Assembly: GCA_002311925.1 (NCBI GenBank)
Contig: DCAK01000049.1
Location: 15,645 to 23,720, forward strand
Source of the DNA: Planctomycetes bacterium UBA1135
Lineage (GTDB): Bacteria > Planctomycetota > UBA1135
Direction of reading: 5' to 3'
DNA length: 8,076 nucleotides
Positions 1 through 6,409 of the stretch are shown here, one piece after another (the first letter of the stretch is position 1; every line of letters begins with the position of its first letter). The position numbers and the translations under genes are program-made. The notes under the pieces were generated by a model. It searched no databases and was not told where the DNA came from. It worked only from the letters and a program-made list of their open reading frames with translations.

Positions 1-1324
1 TTGCTGAAATTCCACCCAGTCCGTCGGCGAGTCGACGCCTGAGGGTCCTTCCTTCGATGACCGGCCCCAAGCTCGCCAACAAATCAAGGTTCGCCTCGGG
101 TCCCACGGGCACGCTCCATATTGTTCGCCCTTCCAACACCCTGCGCCGAAATTTCACCCAACCGCCGGCCGGTGTCTCCGCCTGCCCGTCCCCCACAAGA
201 ATGAAGGGGATTTCCAAGGGGTGGGTGGTCGCTGCCGATTCCAATGCGGCCGCTAGCCGTGTCGGCCCGTGGGGTTGGAGGGAACGAAGACGACCCACTC
301 CCCCGGTCTCCTGGAGGTTGAACGGTTCGTCCAAGCCCCCGGAAAAGGGAAAAATCACCAAATCTCCCGAGTCCCAATTCGCCCACTCCTCCAAAGCCTG
401 TCGCGCCTCATCCAGGCCTCCTTCAGCCATGCTGCCCGAACAATCCAGCACCACGCAGACGGGCCGGGTTGATGGCTCCGGAAGGAAGGGACACAAGTCC
501 GCAGGAAGGCTTGCCCACGCCGCTGTCCGCGATGAAACCACCAAGGCCACCCCGTCCGCAGCCAAAGCGGCCAGGATTTGGGCCCCTCCATCTTCAGCCT
601 TCAAAACACGGTTTCGGTTCCTTGAGAATGGCCGAATGAGCTTCTCCAGGGATTCCCATCCGTGCTTGAAACGCGCGCTGACCTTGATGGGAAGCTTCTG
701 ATTCCTGGTTTCCCCCGGATTGATCTTCCATTCCCACTTTCCGGACTGATTTCTCCCCAAAACATTGATTTCCAGGCGCCGGTTTCCAGGAGTTTCCAGC
801 TTGACCTCCTCCACATCGGTTGTGCTCCCTGAGATTCGAGCGCGAATGACCAAGCCGCCTCTTTCTGGCCAGGCGAATGGCGCCTCCAATTCCTGCAGGC
901 CCGGCTTCCCTCCAATGGGTTCCCATATCACCTCCCCTCCTTTCCAATCCCAGGTCGGCGGGAGGGTGTCCGTGGAACGCCCGTCCGTGAGAAAGTAGAG
1001 CCGATCACCTGGGAGCATGCGCGCTCTCAAAAAGGCTAGGGCCGACCCCAGCGGACTGCCTCCTGCCGAGTCGGGTTCTTCTCCCGGAATCCAGGGCCGA
1101 ATTTCCCGGCCGACTCGGAAAGCGCGTCCACTTCTCCAAGCCTCTTCAAGTCTCGAGGAACTGGAAGGAATCGAGGCCAATGCATCCCAAGCTTGAGAAT
1201 TCCCGGCCCACACACTCGGACTGGCGTCCACCAACACCCACTCCATCCGCTCCCGGGGCAGGCCTGCTATGGATGCCCCCCAACACAGGAGGGCAAGCAG
1301 AGCGAAGATTCGAGAGGGAGTCAA
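1..1324 (-). CDS. Probable exported protein with two VWA-type domains (3' end beyond window)
   Basis: The reverse strand stays open for 441 codons to the window edge, so the C-terminus is missing. The proposed start is the TTG at 1324-1322, which shares bases with the mnmA TGA; an in-frame TAA lies ten codons upstream with no ATG or GTG between. The first in-frame ATG (1246-1244, codon 27) would remove a hydrophobic segment at residues 6-21, which reads like a signal peptide or membrane anchor. Two VWA signatures are visible. The first is DASPS at 33-37 with FLTDG at 111-115. The second is LDCSGSM at 293-299 with Thr355 and GDG at 378-380, a complete MIDAS metal site. Between them, about residues 130-230 look like a beta-rich region. 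Planctomycete VWA proteins with a glutamine-amidotransferase-like linker have a similar layout, which is an inferred comparison. The function and partner are unknown. The coding call is strong; the start and architecture are less certain. Confidence 0.85.
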   Translation of the reverse strand, partial: MTPSRIFALLALLCWGASIAGLPRERMEWVLVDASPSVWAGNSQAWDALASIPSSSSRLEEAWRSGRAFRVGREIRPWIPGEEPDSAGGSPLGSALAFLRARMLPGDRLYFLTDGRSTDTLPPTWDWKGGEVIWEPIGGKPGLQELEAPFAWPERGGLVIRARISGSTTDVEEVKLETPGNRRLEINVLGRNQSGKWEWKINPGETRNQKLPIKVSARFKHGWESLEKLIRPFSRNRNRVLKAEDGGAQILAALAADGVALVVSSRTAAWASLPADLCPFLPEPSTRPVCVVLDCSGSMAEGGLDEARQALEEWANWDSGDLVIFPFSGGLDEPFNLQETGGVGRLRSLQPHGPTRLAAALESAATTHPLEIPFILVGDGQAETPAGGWVKFRRRVLEGRTIWSVPVGPEANLDLLASLGPVIEGRTLRRRLADGLGGISA

Positions 1325-2424
1325 GCCGGAAAGGGGACGGCGTGACCAGCTTTACGAATCCAACCGCCCCCGACCAATCGGTCTCCCCGGTAAACGGCGA
1401 GTCCTTGACCCGGGTTCACGCTCTCGGCCGAGCCCAGAAATTGAACCCGAACGGCCGAGGGGTTGGTCTGTTCCACCATGGCCGGGGTTCCCCCGGGCGC
1501 ACTCCGAAATTGGACCTCCGCCTCTCCCGAAAGCGGACGGTCGGTATCGCTTTCCCCGAAAGTTTGAAATCCGTCCACTTCTGCCCAGGCAGAACCCGTG
1601 TCCTGCCGCGGACCCACGAACACATCCCCGGAATCGGGATCGATATCGATCACATACATGGGCCTCGTGGATGCGAATCCCAGGCCTCTTCGCTGCCCTC
1701 GCGTGAATCCCATGTGGCCGGAATGACGAGCCAGTTCCTCGCCTTCGGGACCGATGATGCGGCCTGGAACTCCCAAGCCTCCGTTTTTCTCCAGATAATC
1801 ACGGTAATCTCCGGATGGAACGAAGCATATTTCCTGGCTGTCGGGCTTGGAAAAGACGGGGAGTTCGGCCTCCTCCGCAATCTTCCGGACCTGGCTCTTC
1901 TGCAGATTCCCGATGGGAAGAAGGCATTTGTCCAGGACCTCGGGAGCTACTGGAAAAAGGACATAGGACTGGTCCTTCTTGCGGTCCACCCCCCTGAACA
2001 ATTGCATTCCGTCCGGCCCCTGTTCGAGGCGGGCATAGTGGCCCGTCGCAAGGCGATCCGCCCCCATGGCGTCCGCAAGGTTCGCAAGGGCGCCAAACTT
2101 GATGTCACGGTTGCAGGATGCGCAGGGATTGGGAGTGTGGCCCTTGCTGTAGGCGTCCCTGAATTCTTTTTGAATCCGGGTGAATTCAACTTCCATGTCC
2201 ACGGAGTGGAAAGGAATTCCAAGGCGGTCAGCCACTTGGGAGGCATCCAGCGCATCCTCGGCCGAACAACAGCCCTGTTTCAAGCTGCATGCCGACCTGG
2301 GAGTCTCCACGCCGTTGCGAAGAAAAACTCCAATCACGTCCCAACCCTCCTTTTGGAGAAGAAGAGCTGCGACGCTGGAATCCACTCCTCCGGAGAGTGC
2401 GGTGACGACAGTGCCTCGAGTCAT
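1321..2424 (-). CDS. mnmA: tRNA-specific 2-thiouridylase MnmA
   Basis: This 367-residue protein has the usual length for MnmA, the cytoplasmic enzyme that thiolates U34 of tRNAs for Lys, Glu and Gln using ATP and a persulfide relay. The PP-loop ATP-pyrophosphatase motif SGGVDSS is at residues 11-17. The two catalytic cysteines are Cys101, in NPCASCN, and Cys200, in SQEICF; ATGHYAR is at 126-132 and KDQSYVLF at 150-157. The C-terminal half holds the expected RIIGPEGE and GFTRGQRRGL segments of the tRNA-binding and beta-barrel part. A cysteine-rich stretch at 46-53 (CSLKQGCC) extends the usual CCS motif. The ATG at 2424 puts the PP-loop close to the N-terminus, as is normal for the family. No strong Shine-Dalgarno site precedes it. 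The gene diverges from yajC across 56 bases, and its stop overlaps the TTG start of the VWA gene, suggesting translational coupling. Confidence 0.97.
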   Translation of the reverse strand: MTRGTVVTALSGGVDSSVAALLLQKEGWDVIGVFLRNGVETPRSACSLKQGCCSAEDALDASQVADRLGIPFHSVDMEVEFTRIQKEFRDAYSKGHTPNPCASCNRDIKFGALANLADAMGADRLATGHYARLEQGPDGMQLFRGVDRKKDQSYVLFPVAPEVLDKCLLPIGNLQKSQVRKIAEEAELPVFSKPDSQEICFVPSGDYRDYLEKNGGLGVPGRIIGPEGEELARHSGHMGFTRGQRRGLGFASTRPMYVIDIDPDSGDVFVGPRQDTGSAWAEVDGFQTFGESDTDRPLSGEAEVQFRSAPGGTPAMVEQTNPSAVRVQFLGSAESVNPGQGLAVYRGDRLVGGGWIRKAGHAVPFPA

Positions 2425-2480
2425 GATTGTGTGGGGCGCCTTGTGTAGAATGCCCGGCTCATTATCCCTGGATTCCCCAC
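2425..2480. promoter_or_regulatory. Divergent intergenic region, probable promoters for mnmA and yajC
   Basis: This is the only gap between divergent genes, so it must supply transcription starts for both sides unless promoters lie inside coding sequence. On the plus strand TAGAAT at 2446-2451 matches five of six -10 consensus bases and would give a leader of about 23 bases to yajC. On the minus strand GATAAT at 2466-2461 also matches five of six and would serve mnmA. Neither has a convincing -35 box at 16-18 bases, so the exact promoters are a guess; the regional call rests on gene orientation. Confidence 0.4.
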
Positions 2481-2885
2481 ATGATGCACCTTTCCTTGAA
2501 CTTCATTCCCTTCCAACAGGACGGAGCTCTGCCCCCCTTGACTTCCACCGGACTCGATCAGCAGGGCCCTGCCCAATCGGCTTCCGACCTTGCCCAGGGT
2601 TCCAGCGGCGGCGGGGACATGTTCACCGGTTTCCTCTGGATTGGTCTCCTTCTCGCATTCCTTTGGCTTGTGGTGATTCGCCCTGAAAACAAAAGGCAAA
2701 AGGAAATGAAAAATCTTCGCGCGCAGTTGACCAAAGGGGACAAGATCGTGACCTCCGGGGGAATTCACGGCCGAGTTTCCCGAATCGATGGGGAGACCTT
2801 GGTCATCAAGGTCGACGAAAAGGTGAGGCTCAAATTGGACCGTAACGCGGTCGCCCGCGTCGAGTCTTCAAAGGACGAGGCGTGA
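2481..2885 (+). CDS. yajC: Preprotein translocase subunit YajC
   Basis: YajC is a small single-span inner-membrane protein that associates with SecDF and SecYEG in Sec protein export. With the ATG at 2481 the protein has 134 residues. A membrane helix (FTGFLWIGLLLAFLWLVVI) spans about residues 48-66. It is followed by IRPENKRQK and the family signature GDKIVTSGGIHG (86-97), then a basic, valine-rich domain ending in many charged residues. Residues 3-46 form a Gln-, Ser- and Gly-rich extension that the common short YajC lacks. The ATG at 2619 (residue 47) would give an 88-residue protein of classic size, and GGGGAC lies just ahead of it. I kept the upstream start because the frame is open and the gene would otherwise have a long leader. 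An ATG at 2484 is equivalent. The gene is followed after 24 bases by yraN. Confidence 0.92.
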   Translation: MMHLSLNFIPFQQDGALPPLTSTGLDQQGPAQSASDLAQGSSGGGDMFTGFLWIGLLLAFLWLVVIRPENKRQKEMKNLRAQLTKGDKIVTSGGIHGRVSRIDGETLVIKVDEKVRLKLDRNAVARVESSKDEA

Positions 2886-2909
2886 CCTTCACTGGAACGC
2901 CTTCCTCTC

Positions 2910-3266
2910 ATGGAGGTCGTTTCAGGAAAAGCCGCGGAAGAATGGGCCACCCAATGGCTTGAGGCCATGGATTGGGAAATCCTCGCCCGCAACATCCGCA
3001 CCCCTGAAGGTGAAATCGACATCCTTGCCGCCGACCTTGCTGGGGCCTTGGTGGTGGTTGAAGTCAAGGCGAGGAACCCGCTCTGCTGGATGACCGGCGA
3101 AGACGCCCTGCGCCCTCACCAACGAGGAAGACTTCTCCGGGCATTGGCCTGGATGGCACGCCGGCTACGCTGGCCTGGAGAATTGAGGCTCGACCTTGCT
3201 TTCGTCCACTGTCGGGAGGATGGAACCCGGGAGATGGAACTCATTCAGGGTGTCGGGGTGGATTGA
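2910..3266 (+). CDS. yraN: UPF0102 / YraN family nuclease-fold protein
   Basis: This 118-residue protein matches the YraN (UPF0102) family in length and motif order. The family has a Holliday-junction-resolvase-like PD-(D/E)xK fold, and its cellular role is poorly defined. Visible signatures are an N-terminal GKAAEEWATQWL helix (6-17), the ILARN turn (24-28), GEID at 34-37, and the strand LVVVEVKAR at 47-55. The presumed metal-binding and catalytic residues Asp37, Glu51 and Lys53 are all present, so an active nuclease is possible but not shown. The gene follows yajC after 24 bases and is probably cotranscribed with it. No clear Shine-Dalgarno site precedes the ATG. Its stop lies one base from the stop of convergent ribD. 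The family call is secure; a specific function is not. Confidence 0.92.
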   Translation: MEVVSGKAAEEWATQWLEAMDWEILARNIRTPEGEIDILAADLAGALVVVEVKARNPLCWMTGEDALRPHQRGRLLRALAWMARRLRWPGELRLDLAFVHCREDGTREMELIQGVGVD

Positions 3267-3267
3267 G

Positions 3268-4413
3268 TCAGGATGCCTCGACCACTTGAAATGCGACCCT
3301 GTGGTCCCTTCCCAGGCACGCTTCCTCCTTCGAGGAGGCATCCAATGCCAATGGAGCTGCCACCTCCGCGGGGAATGCAGATTCCCGACCCCCCAGCAAA
3401 ATCGGAGCGGTATAGATAAGGACGGCGTCCACGCATTCCTCCCGCAGGAAGGATCCATGAATTCCGGGTCCCCCTTCGACAAGGATTCTCCTGAGAGAGA
3501 ATTCTTTGCGCAATCGAGAAAGGAGAATGCCCAAGTCGAATCCATCGGAAGTCCTGGGAATTTCGAGCACATGGTCCTCCCCCGACTTCAGATTTTCCGC
3601 CATCCACGGGGGGAGGCCTCCATCGGGCTCCAAGACCCAAATTCGAGGCCCGGCCTTTTCCAATGCATGAGCTTCCGGAGCAAGGGATTCTCCCCCTCCC
3701 ACGAAAATGCGCGTCGGTTGCTCGGGCCGAGGTCCGGAGGCTGGGCGGGCATTCAGGAAAGGGTCGTCGGCCTCCAAGGTCCCTTTTCCAATCAGGATTC
3801 CGTCCGAAAGGGCTCGGATCTCGTGCACTTCATCTCGGGATTCAGGACCGGAAATCCACCGAGGGCCACCCGGGGGAGAGGCCACTTTTCCGTCCAAGGA
3901 AGCTGCCCACTTGAGCAGAATCCACGGCCGATCCGGGTTGGCCAAACTCCTGGAAAAGGCGCCGTTCATTGCGAAGAACGGGGACGGGTCGGGAGAAAGT
4001 CGCACCTGCGCGCCACCTTCTTCCATGGCCATCAATCCTGAACCTTGGTGGCGCGCATCGGGGTCGAGGGCGCCGACGAGAAGCCTTTCAACCCCGGCGG
4101 CAAGCAGGCTTTCAACGCAGGGGTTTCTTCGCTTCTCCGGGTCCTTGGCGCTGCAAGGTTCAAGAGTGACCACGATTTCATCCACATGGCCTGGGTTCGG
4201 TTCAGGAGAATCCGCGGGCCAAGCTCCGGCATCCCGCAGGGCAGCTTCTTCGGCATGCATTCCGCCCAAGCGCTCATGGCGCCCTCTTCCAACGATGTGC
4301 CCGTCCTTCAAAGCGAGAGCCCCCACTCTTGGATTCGGCGCCGTCATCAACCAGGACGCGCGCAAAGCTTCAACCTCCGCTTTCAGGAGAAGCCCATCTT
4401 CCCGGGCACTCAA
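3268..4413 (-). CDS. ribD: Riboflavin biosynthesis bifunctional deaminase/reductase RibD
   Basis: RibD deaminates the pyrimidine formed from GTP by RibA and then reduces its ribosyl side chain, in the cytoplasm. With a TTG start at 4413-4411 the protein has 381 residues, close to the family norm, and begins about eight residues before the first conserved helix. An in-frame ATG at 4443 would add ten residues. The TTG forms a TTGA overlap with the miaB stop. The deaminase domain shows PNPRVG (26-31), HAE at 53-55 with zinc ligand His53 and catalytic Glu55, and LEPC at 84-87 followed by Cys99. The reductase domain begins near 162 with KWAASLDGK (168-176), WISG, GKGTLEADDP and LVEGGPG (311-317). 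Oddities are a 13-residue Pro/Asp/Glu-rich insertion between HAE and PC, and a zinc-cysteine spacing of 12 rather than the common 9, with CSA replacing CSH. Other rib genes are not in view. Confidence 0.94.
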   Translation of the reverse strand: MSAREDGLLLKAEVEALRASWLMTAPNPRVGALALKDGHIVGRGRHERLGGMHAEEAALRDAGAWPADSPEPNPGHVDEIVVTLEPCSAKDPEKRRNPCVESLLAAGVERLLVGALDPDARHQGSGLMAMEEGGAQVRLSPDPSPFFAMNGAFSRSLANPDRPWILLKWAASLDGKVASPPGGPRWISGPESRDEVHEIRALSDGILIGKGTLEADDPFLNARPASGPRPEQPTRIFVGGGESLAPEAHALEKAGPRIWVLEPDGGLPPWMAENLKSGEDHVLEIPRTSDGFDLGILLSRLRKEFSLRRILVEGGPGIHGSFLREECVDAVLIYTAPILLGGRESAFPAEVAAPLALDASSKEEACLGRDHRVAFQVVEAS

Positions 4414-5756
4414 CGAGTCGCCAGCAGTTCCTTGCCGTTCCATCCTTCCATGCGAGCTTTCACCAGACGTCCAGGGGCCCCGTCCTCGACATCCACGATG
4501 GCGAAATGGCCGTTGTGAATGCGCCCCTTCCAACCCCCTTGGCTTGCGGGTTCCTCGAGAATCAGGCTGGAAGCAGTTCCCACCATTTTCCGGGTTCGCC
4601 CCTTGGCGATTTCCCTCTGCACTTCCAGGAGCCGGATATTTCTCCTCCGCTTGAGTTGGGCGGGGACATCGTCTTCCAGTTCGAAAGCGACGGTTTCCGG
4701 CCTCGGGGAATATTGGAAAACATAGGACTGGAGAAACTTGAATTCCCGTAGGGCGGCGACTGAAGCCTCGAAGTCAACGTCCGTCTCACCCGGGAAACCC
4801 ACAATCCAGTCGGACACCAATTCGAGGTCAGGCATTCGATCCTGAAGGATGGCCACCCGCCTTCGATAAAGATCCATGGTGTACCCACGCTTCATTCTTC
4901 TGAGCACGGAATCACTCCCTGATTGGAGAGGGACGGGAAGAAACCTGAGGAATTGAGGAGACCTGGCCATGGCATCCGCCAACTCTTCGTCCACATAGGA
5001 AGGGTGAAGAGTTATCAGGCGAACCCGGTGGAGACCCTCCACATCAGCCAGAAGGTCTAGAAGAAGGGCAAGAGAGGGGCGGCCCTCTTTCGGCAAGTCC
5101 CGTCCGTAGGCATCGATGGTTTGACCCAGCAAATGGACTTCGGTGGTTCCAGAATCCACCAATCGACGAACTTCGTCCAGAATCTCATGAGGAGGACGGC
5201 TTTCAACACGGCCCCGGACCCTGGGGACCACGCAAAACGTGCAGTTCATGTCGCAGCCTCTCATGACCGCCACGTGAGCCTGCCAATGGGATGGACGCCC
5301 TCCGAGGTCGCGAACCGGCGCGTCCACCGGAACCTCGGATTCACCGAGAGCGAGAATGCGTTCCTCCCCGCCGAGCACGCGAGCGACCATGTCGGGAATT
5401 CGCGGGAAATGTCGACTGCCACAAACGATGTCGACATGGGGTTCTCGCTCGAAAAGTTCGCGCCCCTCACGATCGGCCATGCACCCGATGACGCCCACCA
5501 CGAGGCCCGGGTCTCTCCGCTTCCTCTCTCTCAATTCGCCGAGGAGGGAATGCACTTTTTCCTCGGCCCTTTGGCGTACCGAGCAAGTATGAAAAAGACA
5601 CGCCTCCGCCTTTTCGGGATCGTCCGTTTCAGTCCACCCCCTGTTCAAGAAGGATGCCCGAATCAATTCGCCGTCGTAGATATTCATCTGACAGCCGAAA
5701 ACCCGCAGGTGAAACCTGCGGGCCTTCGAAGATTGAAGGGCCGGGGAGTTAGTCAT
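4410..5756 (-). CDS. miaB: tRNA-2-methylthio-N6-dimethylallyladenosine synthase MiaB
   Basis: MiaB is a radical-SAM methylthiotransferase that converts i6A37 to ms2i6A37 in tRNAs reading codons that begin with U. With the ATG at 5756 it has 448 residues, a normal length. The N-terminal domain carries the three auxiliary-cluster cysteines Cys22 (GCQMN), Cys58 (HTCSVR) and Cys92 (IGCMA). The radical-SAM triad is Cys168, Cys172 and Cys175 in RGCDMNCTFC. LLGQT, PLQSGSD, GYTMDLY and VGFPGET follow in order, and the last 75 or so residues look like a TRAM tRNA-binding domain. GCQMN separates it from RimO and MtaB. The position equivalent to the usual NTCSVR is His57. The start overlaps the pseudopilin stop by eight bases. 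GGAGGAG lies 16 bases upstream, too far to be a convincing ribosome site. A start 16 codons earlier is possible. A terminator-like hairpin lies in codons 12-18. Confidence 0.96.
   Translation of the reverse strand: MTNSPALQSSKARRFHLRVFGCQMNIYDGELIRASFLNRGWTETDDPEKAEACLFHTCSVRQRAEEKVHSLLGELRERKRRDPGLVVGVIGCMADREGRELFEREPHVDIVCGSRHFPRIPDMVARVLGGEERILALGESEVPVDAPVRDLGGRPSHWQAHVAVMRGCDMNCTFCVVPRVRGRVESRPPHEILDEVRRLVDSGTTEVHLLGQTIDAYGRDLPKEGRPSLALLLDLLADVEGLHRVRLITLHPSYVDEELADAMARSPQFLRFLPVPLQSGSDSVLRRMKRGYTMDLYRRRVAILQDRMPDLELVSDWIVGFPGETDVDFEASVAALREFKFLQSYVFQYSPRPETVAFELEDDVPAQLKRRRNIRLLEVQREIAKGRTRKMVGTASSLILEEPASQGGWKGRIHNGHFAIVDVEDGAPGRLVKARMEGWNGKELLATR
5698..5722 (-). terminator. Terminator-like or attenuator hairpin inside 5' end of miaB
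   Basis: Read on the minus strand, CCCGCAGGT (5722-5714), the loop TTC and ACCTGCGGG (5710-5702) form a perfect 9-bp stem. Four T follow at once (5701-5698). The first arm begins 27 bases past the pseudopilin stop. The T-run is on the miaB strand only, as expected for an intrinsic terminator acting in the operon direction. The run is short and the element lies in coding sequence, so partial termination or attenuation is more plausible than a full stop. This is inferred from sequence shape only. Confidence 0.45.
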
Positions 5757-6408
5757 TCGTGACCATTCGAAGCTCCTCCGCGATGCACCCGGGGCCTGGT
5801 TCAATTCCCATTTCCAAGAGTTCGTCCAATTCCATCCCCACCCTTTCAGCCAGGTCCGCCATCAGAAGGCGGTGGGTGGCCCCGTCGGCAGTCATGTAAA
5901 CCACGGCATTTCGGTGGACCAAGTAGGCGTCGGAAAGGATGACGGTATTTCCAGGATTCTTGACCAACTTGCGCCTCAAGAGCCGGTCTCCGCCAGTGTT
6001 GAACCCGGCGTAAGAAGTGCTGCCCGGGCCGATGTTGTCCCAGTCATCCAGGTATTCCTCGACGGAAACGCCCTCGGGAATGTAATTGTTGAAGCTGTCC
6101 CTGGGGCTGAAGAATTTCTGGGCATTCTTCTCCGTTCGATCCAGGTAGCGATCCTTCCACAGGCGCAGGAAAAAGCGCTGGCCGTCATCGCGTGGCCAGG
6201 AACCGTTGTGGTCCTCCTGGTACATCAACATGGCGGCGTAGATGTCCCGCATGTTTTTCTCGCTCGCCGTCATCTGGGCCCGGTCGATGAATTCCGGAAC
6301 CATGACAACCAGAGAAGTGCTGAGAATCCCGATAATCATGATGACCACCATCATCTCGAGAAGGGTAAATCCCCGCATTCCCCGGGTCTTGTTAAGGGTT
6401 TTTCTCAT
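5749..6408 (-). CDS. Type II secretion/type IV pilus-like pseudopilin with H-x9-DG motif
   Basis: The protein has 219 residues from the ATG at 6408. A short basic leader (MRKTLNKTRGMRG) is followed by the prepilin peptidase site G13/F14, with FTLLE giving the +5 glutamate at residue 18. Residues 14-37 are a hydrophobic helix that would anchor the protein in the inner membrane before assembly. The segment after it (SEKNMRDIYAAMLMYQ, then GSWP) resembles GspG-like pseudopilins. His165 followed by nine residues and Asp-Gly at 175-176 is the H-x9-DG motif of prepilin-type proteins common in Planctomycetota, Verrucomicrobiota and Lentisphaerota. An acidic, Leu/Met-rich tail of about 43 residues follows. 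AAGGAA six bases upstream supports this start over longer ones at 6432 or 6564, which would overlap ahcY. The gene sits one base after ahcY and overlaps miaB by eight bases. No other secretion genes are present, so its machine is unknown. Confidence 0.9.
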   Translation of the reverse strand: MRKTLNKTRGMRGFTLLEMMVVIMIIGILSTSLVVMVPEFIDRAQMTASEKNMRDIYAAMLMYQEDHNGSWPRDDGQRFFLRLWKDRYLDRTEKNAQKFFSPRDSFNNYIPEGVSVEEYLDDWDNIGPGSTSYAGFNTGGDRLLRRKLVKNPGNTVILSDAYLVHRNAVVYMTADGATHRLLMADLAERVGMELDELLEMGIEPGPGCIAEELRMVTND

Positions 6409-6409
6409 T

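Noticed and set aside
57..701. Plus-strand open frame and several short minus-strand frames in the left 1.3 kb
   Set aside because: The minus-strand frame starting at 1324 is open throughout and carries VWA motifs; these others are shadows of it.
1180..2448. Long plus-strand open frame of 422 codons opposite mnmA and the start of the VWA gene
   Set aside because: It lies antisense to mnmA, which has all its catalytic motifs. Its translation shows no family motifs and reads as a shadow of a GC-rich gene.
3324..3338. CCTCCT-TCG-AGGAGG hairpin as a terminator
   Set aside because: It lies inside ribD codons, has a 6-bp stem and no T-run on either strand.
3707..4654. Plus-strand open frame of 315 codons opposite ribD and the end of miaB
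   Set aside because: Antisense to two clearly identified genes. The composition is Ser/Arg/Pro-rich and featureless, with no ribosome site or neighbour support.
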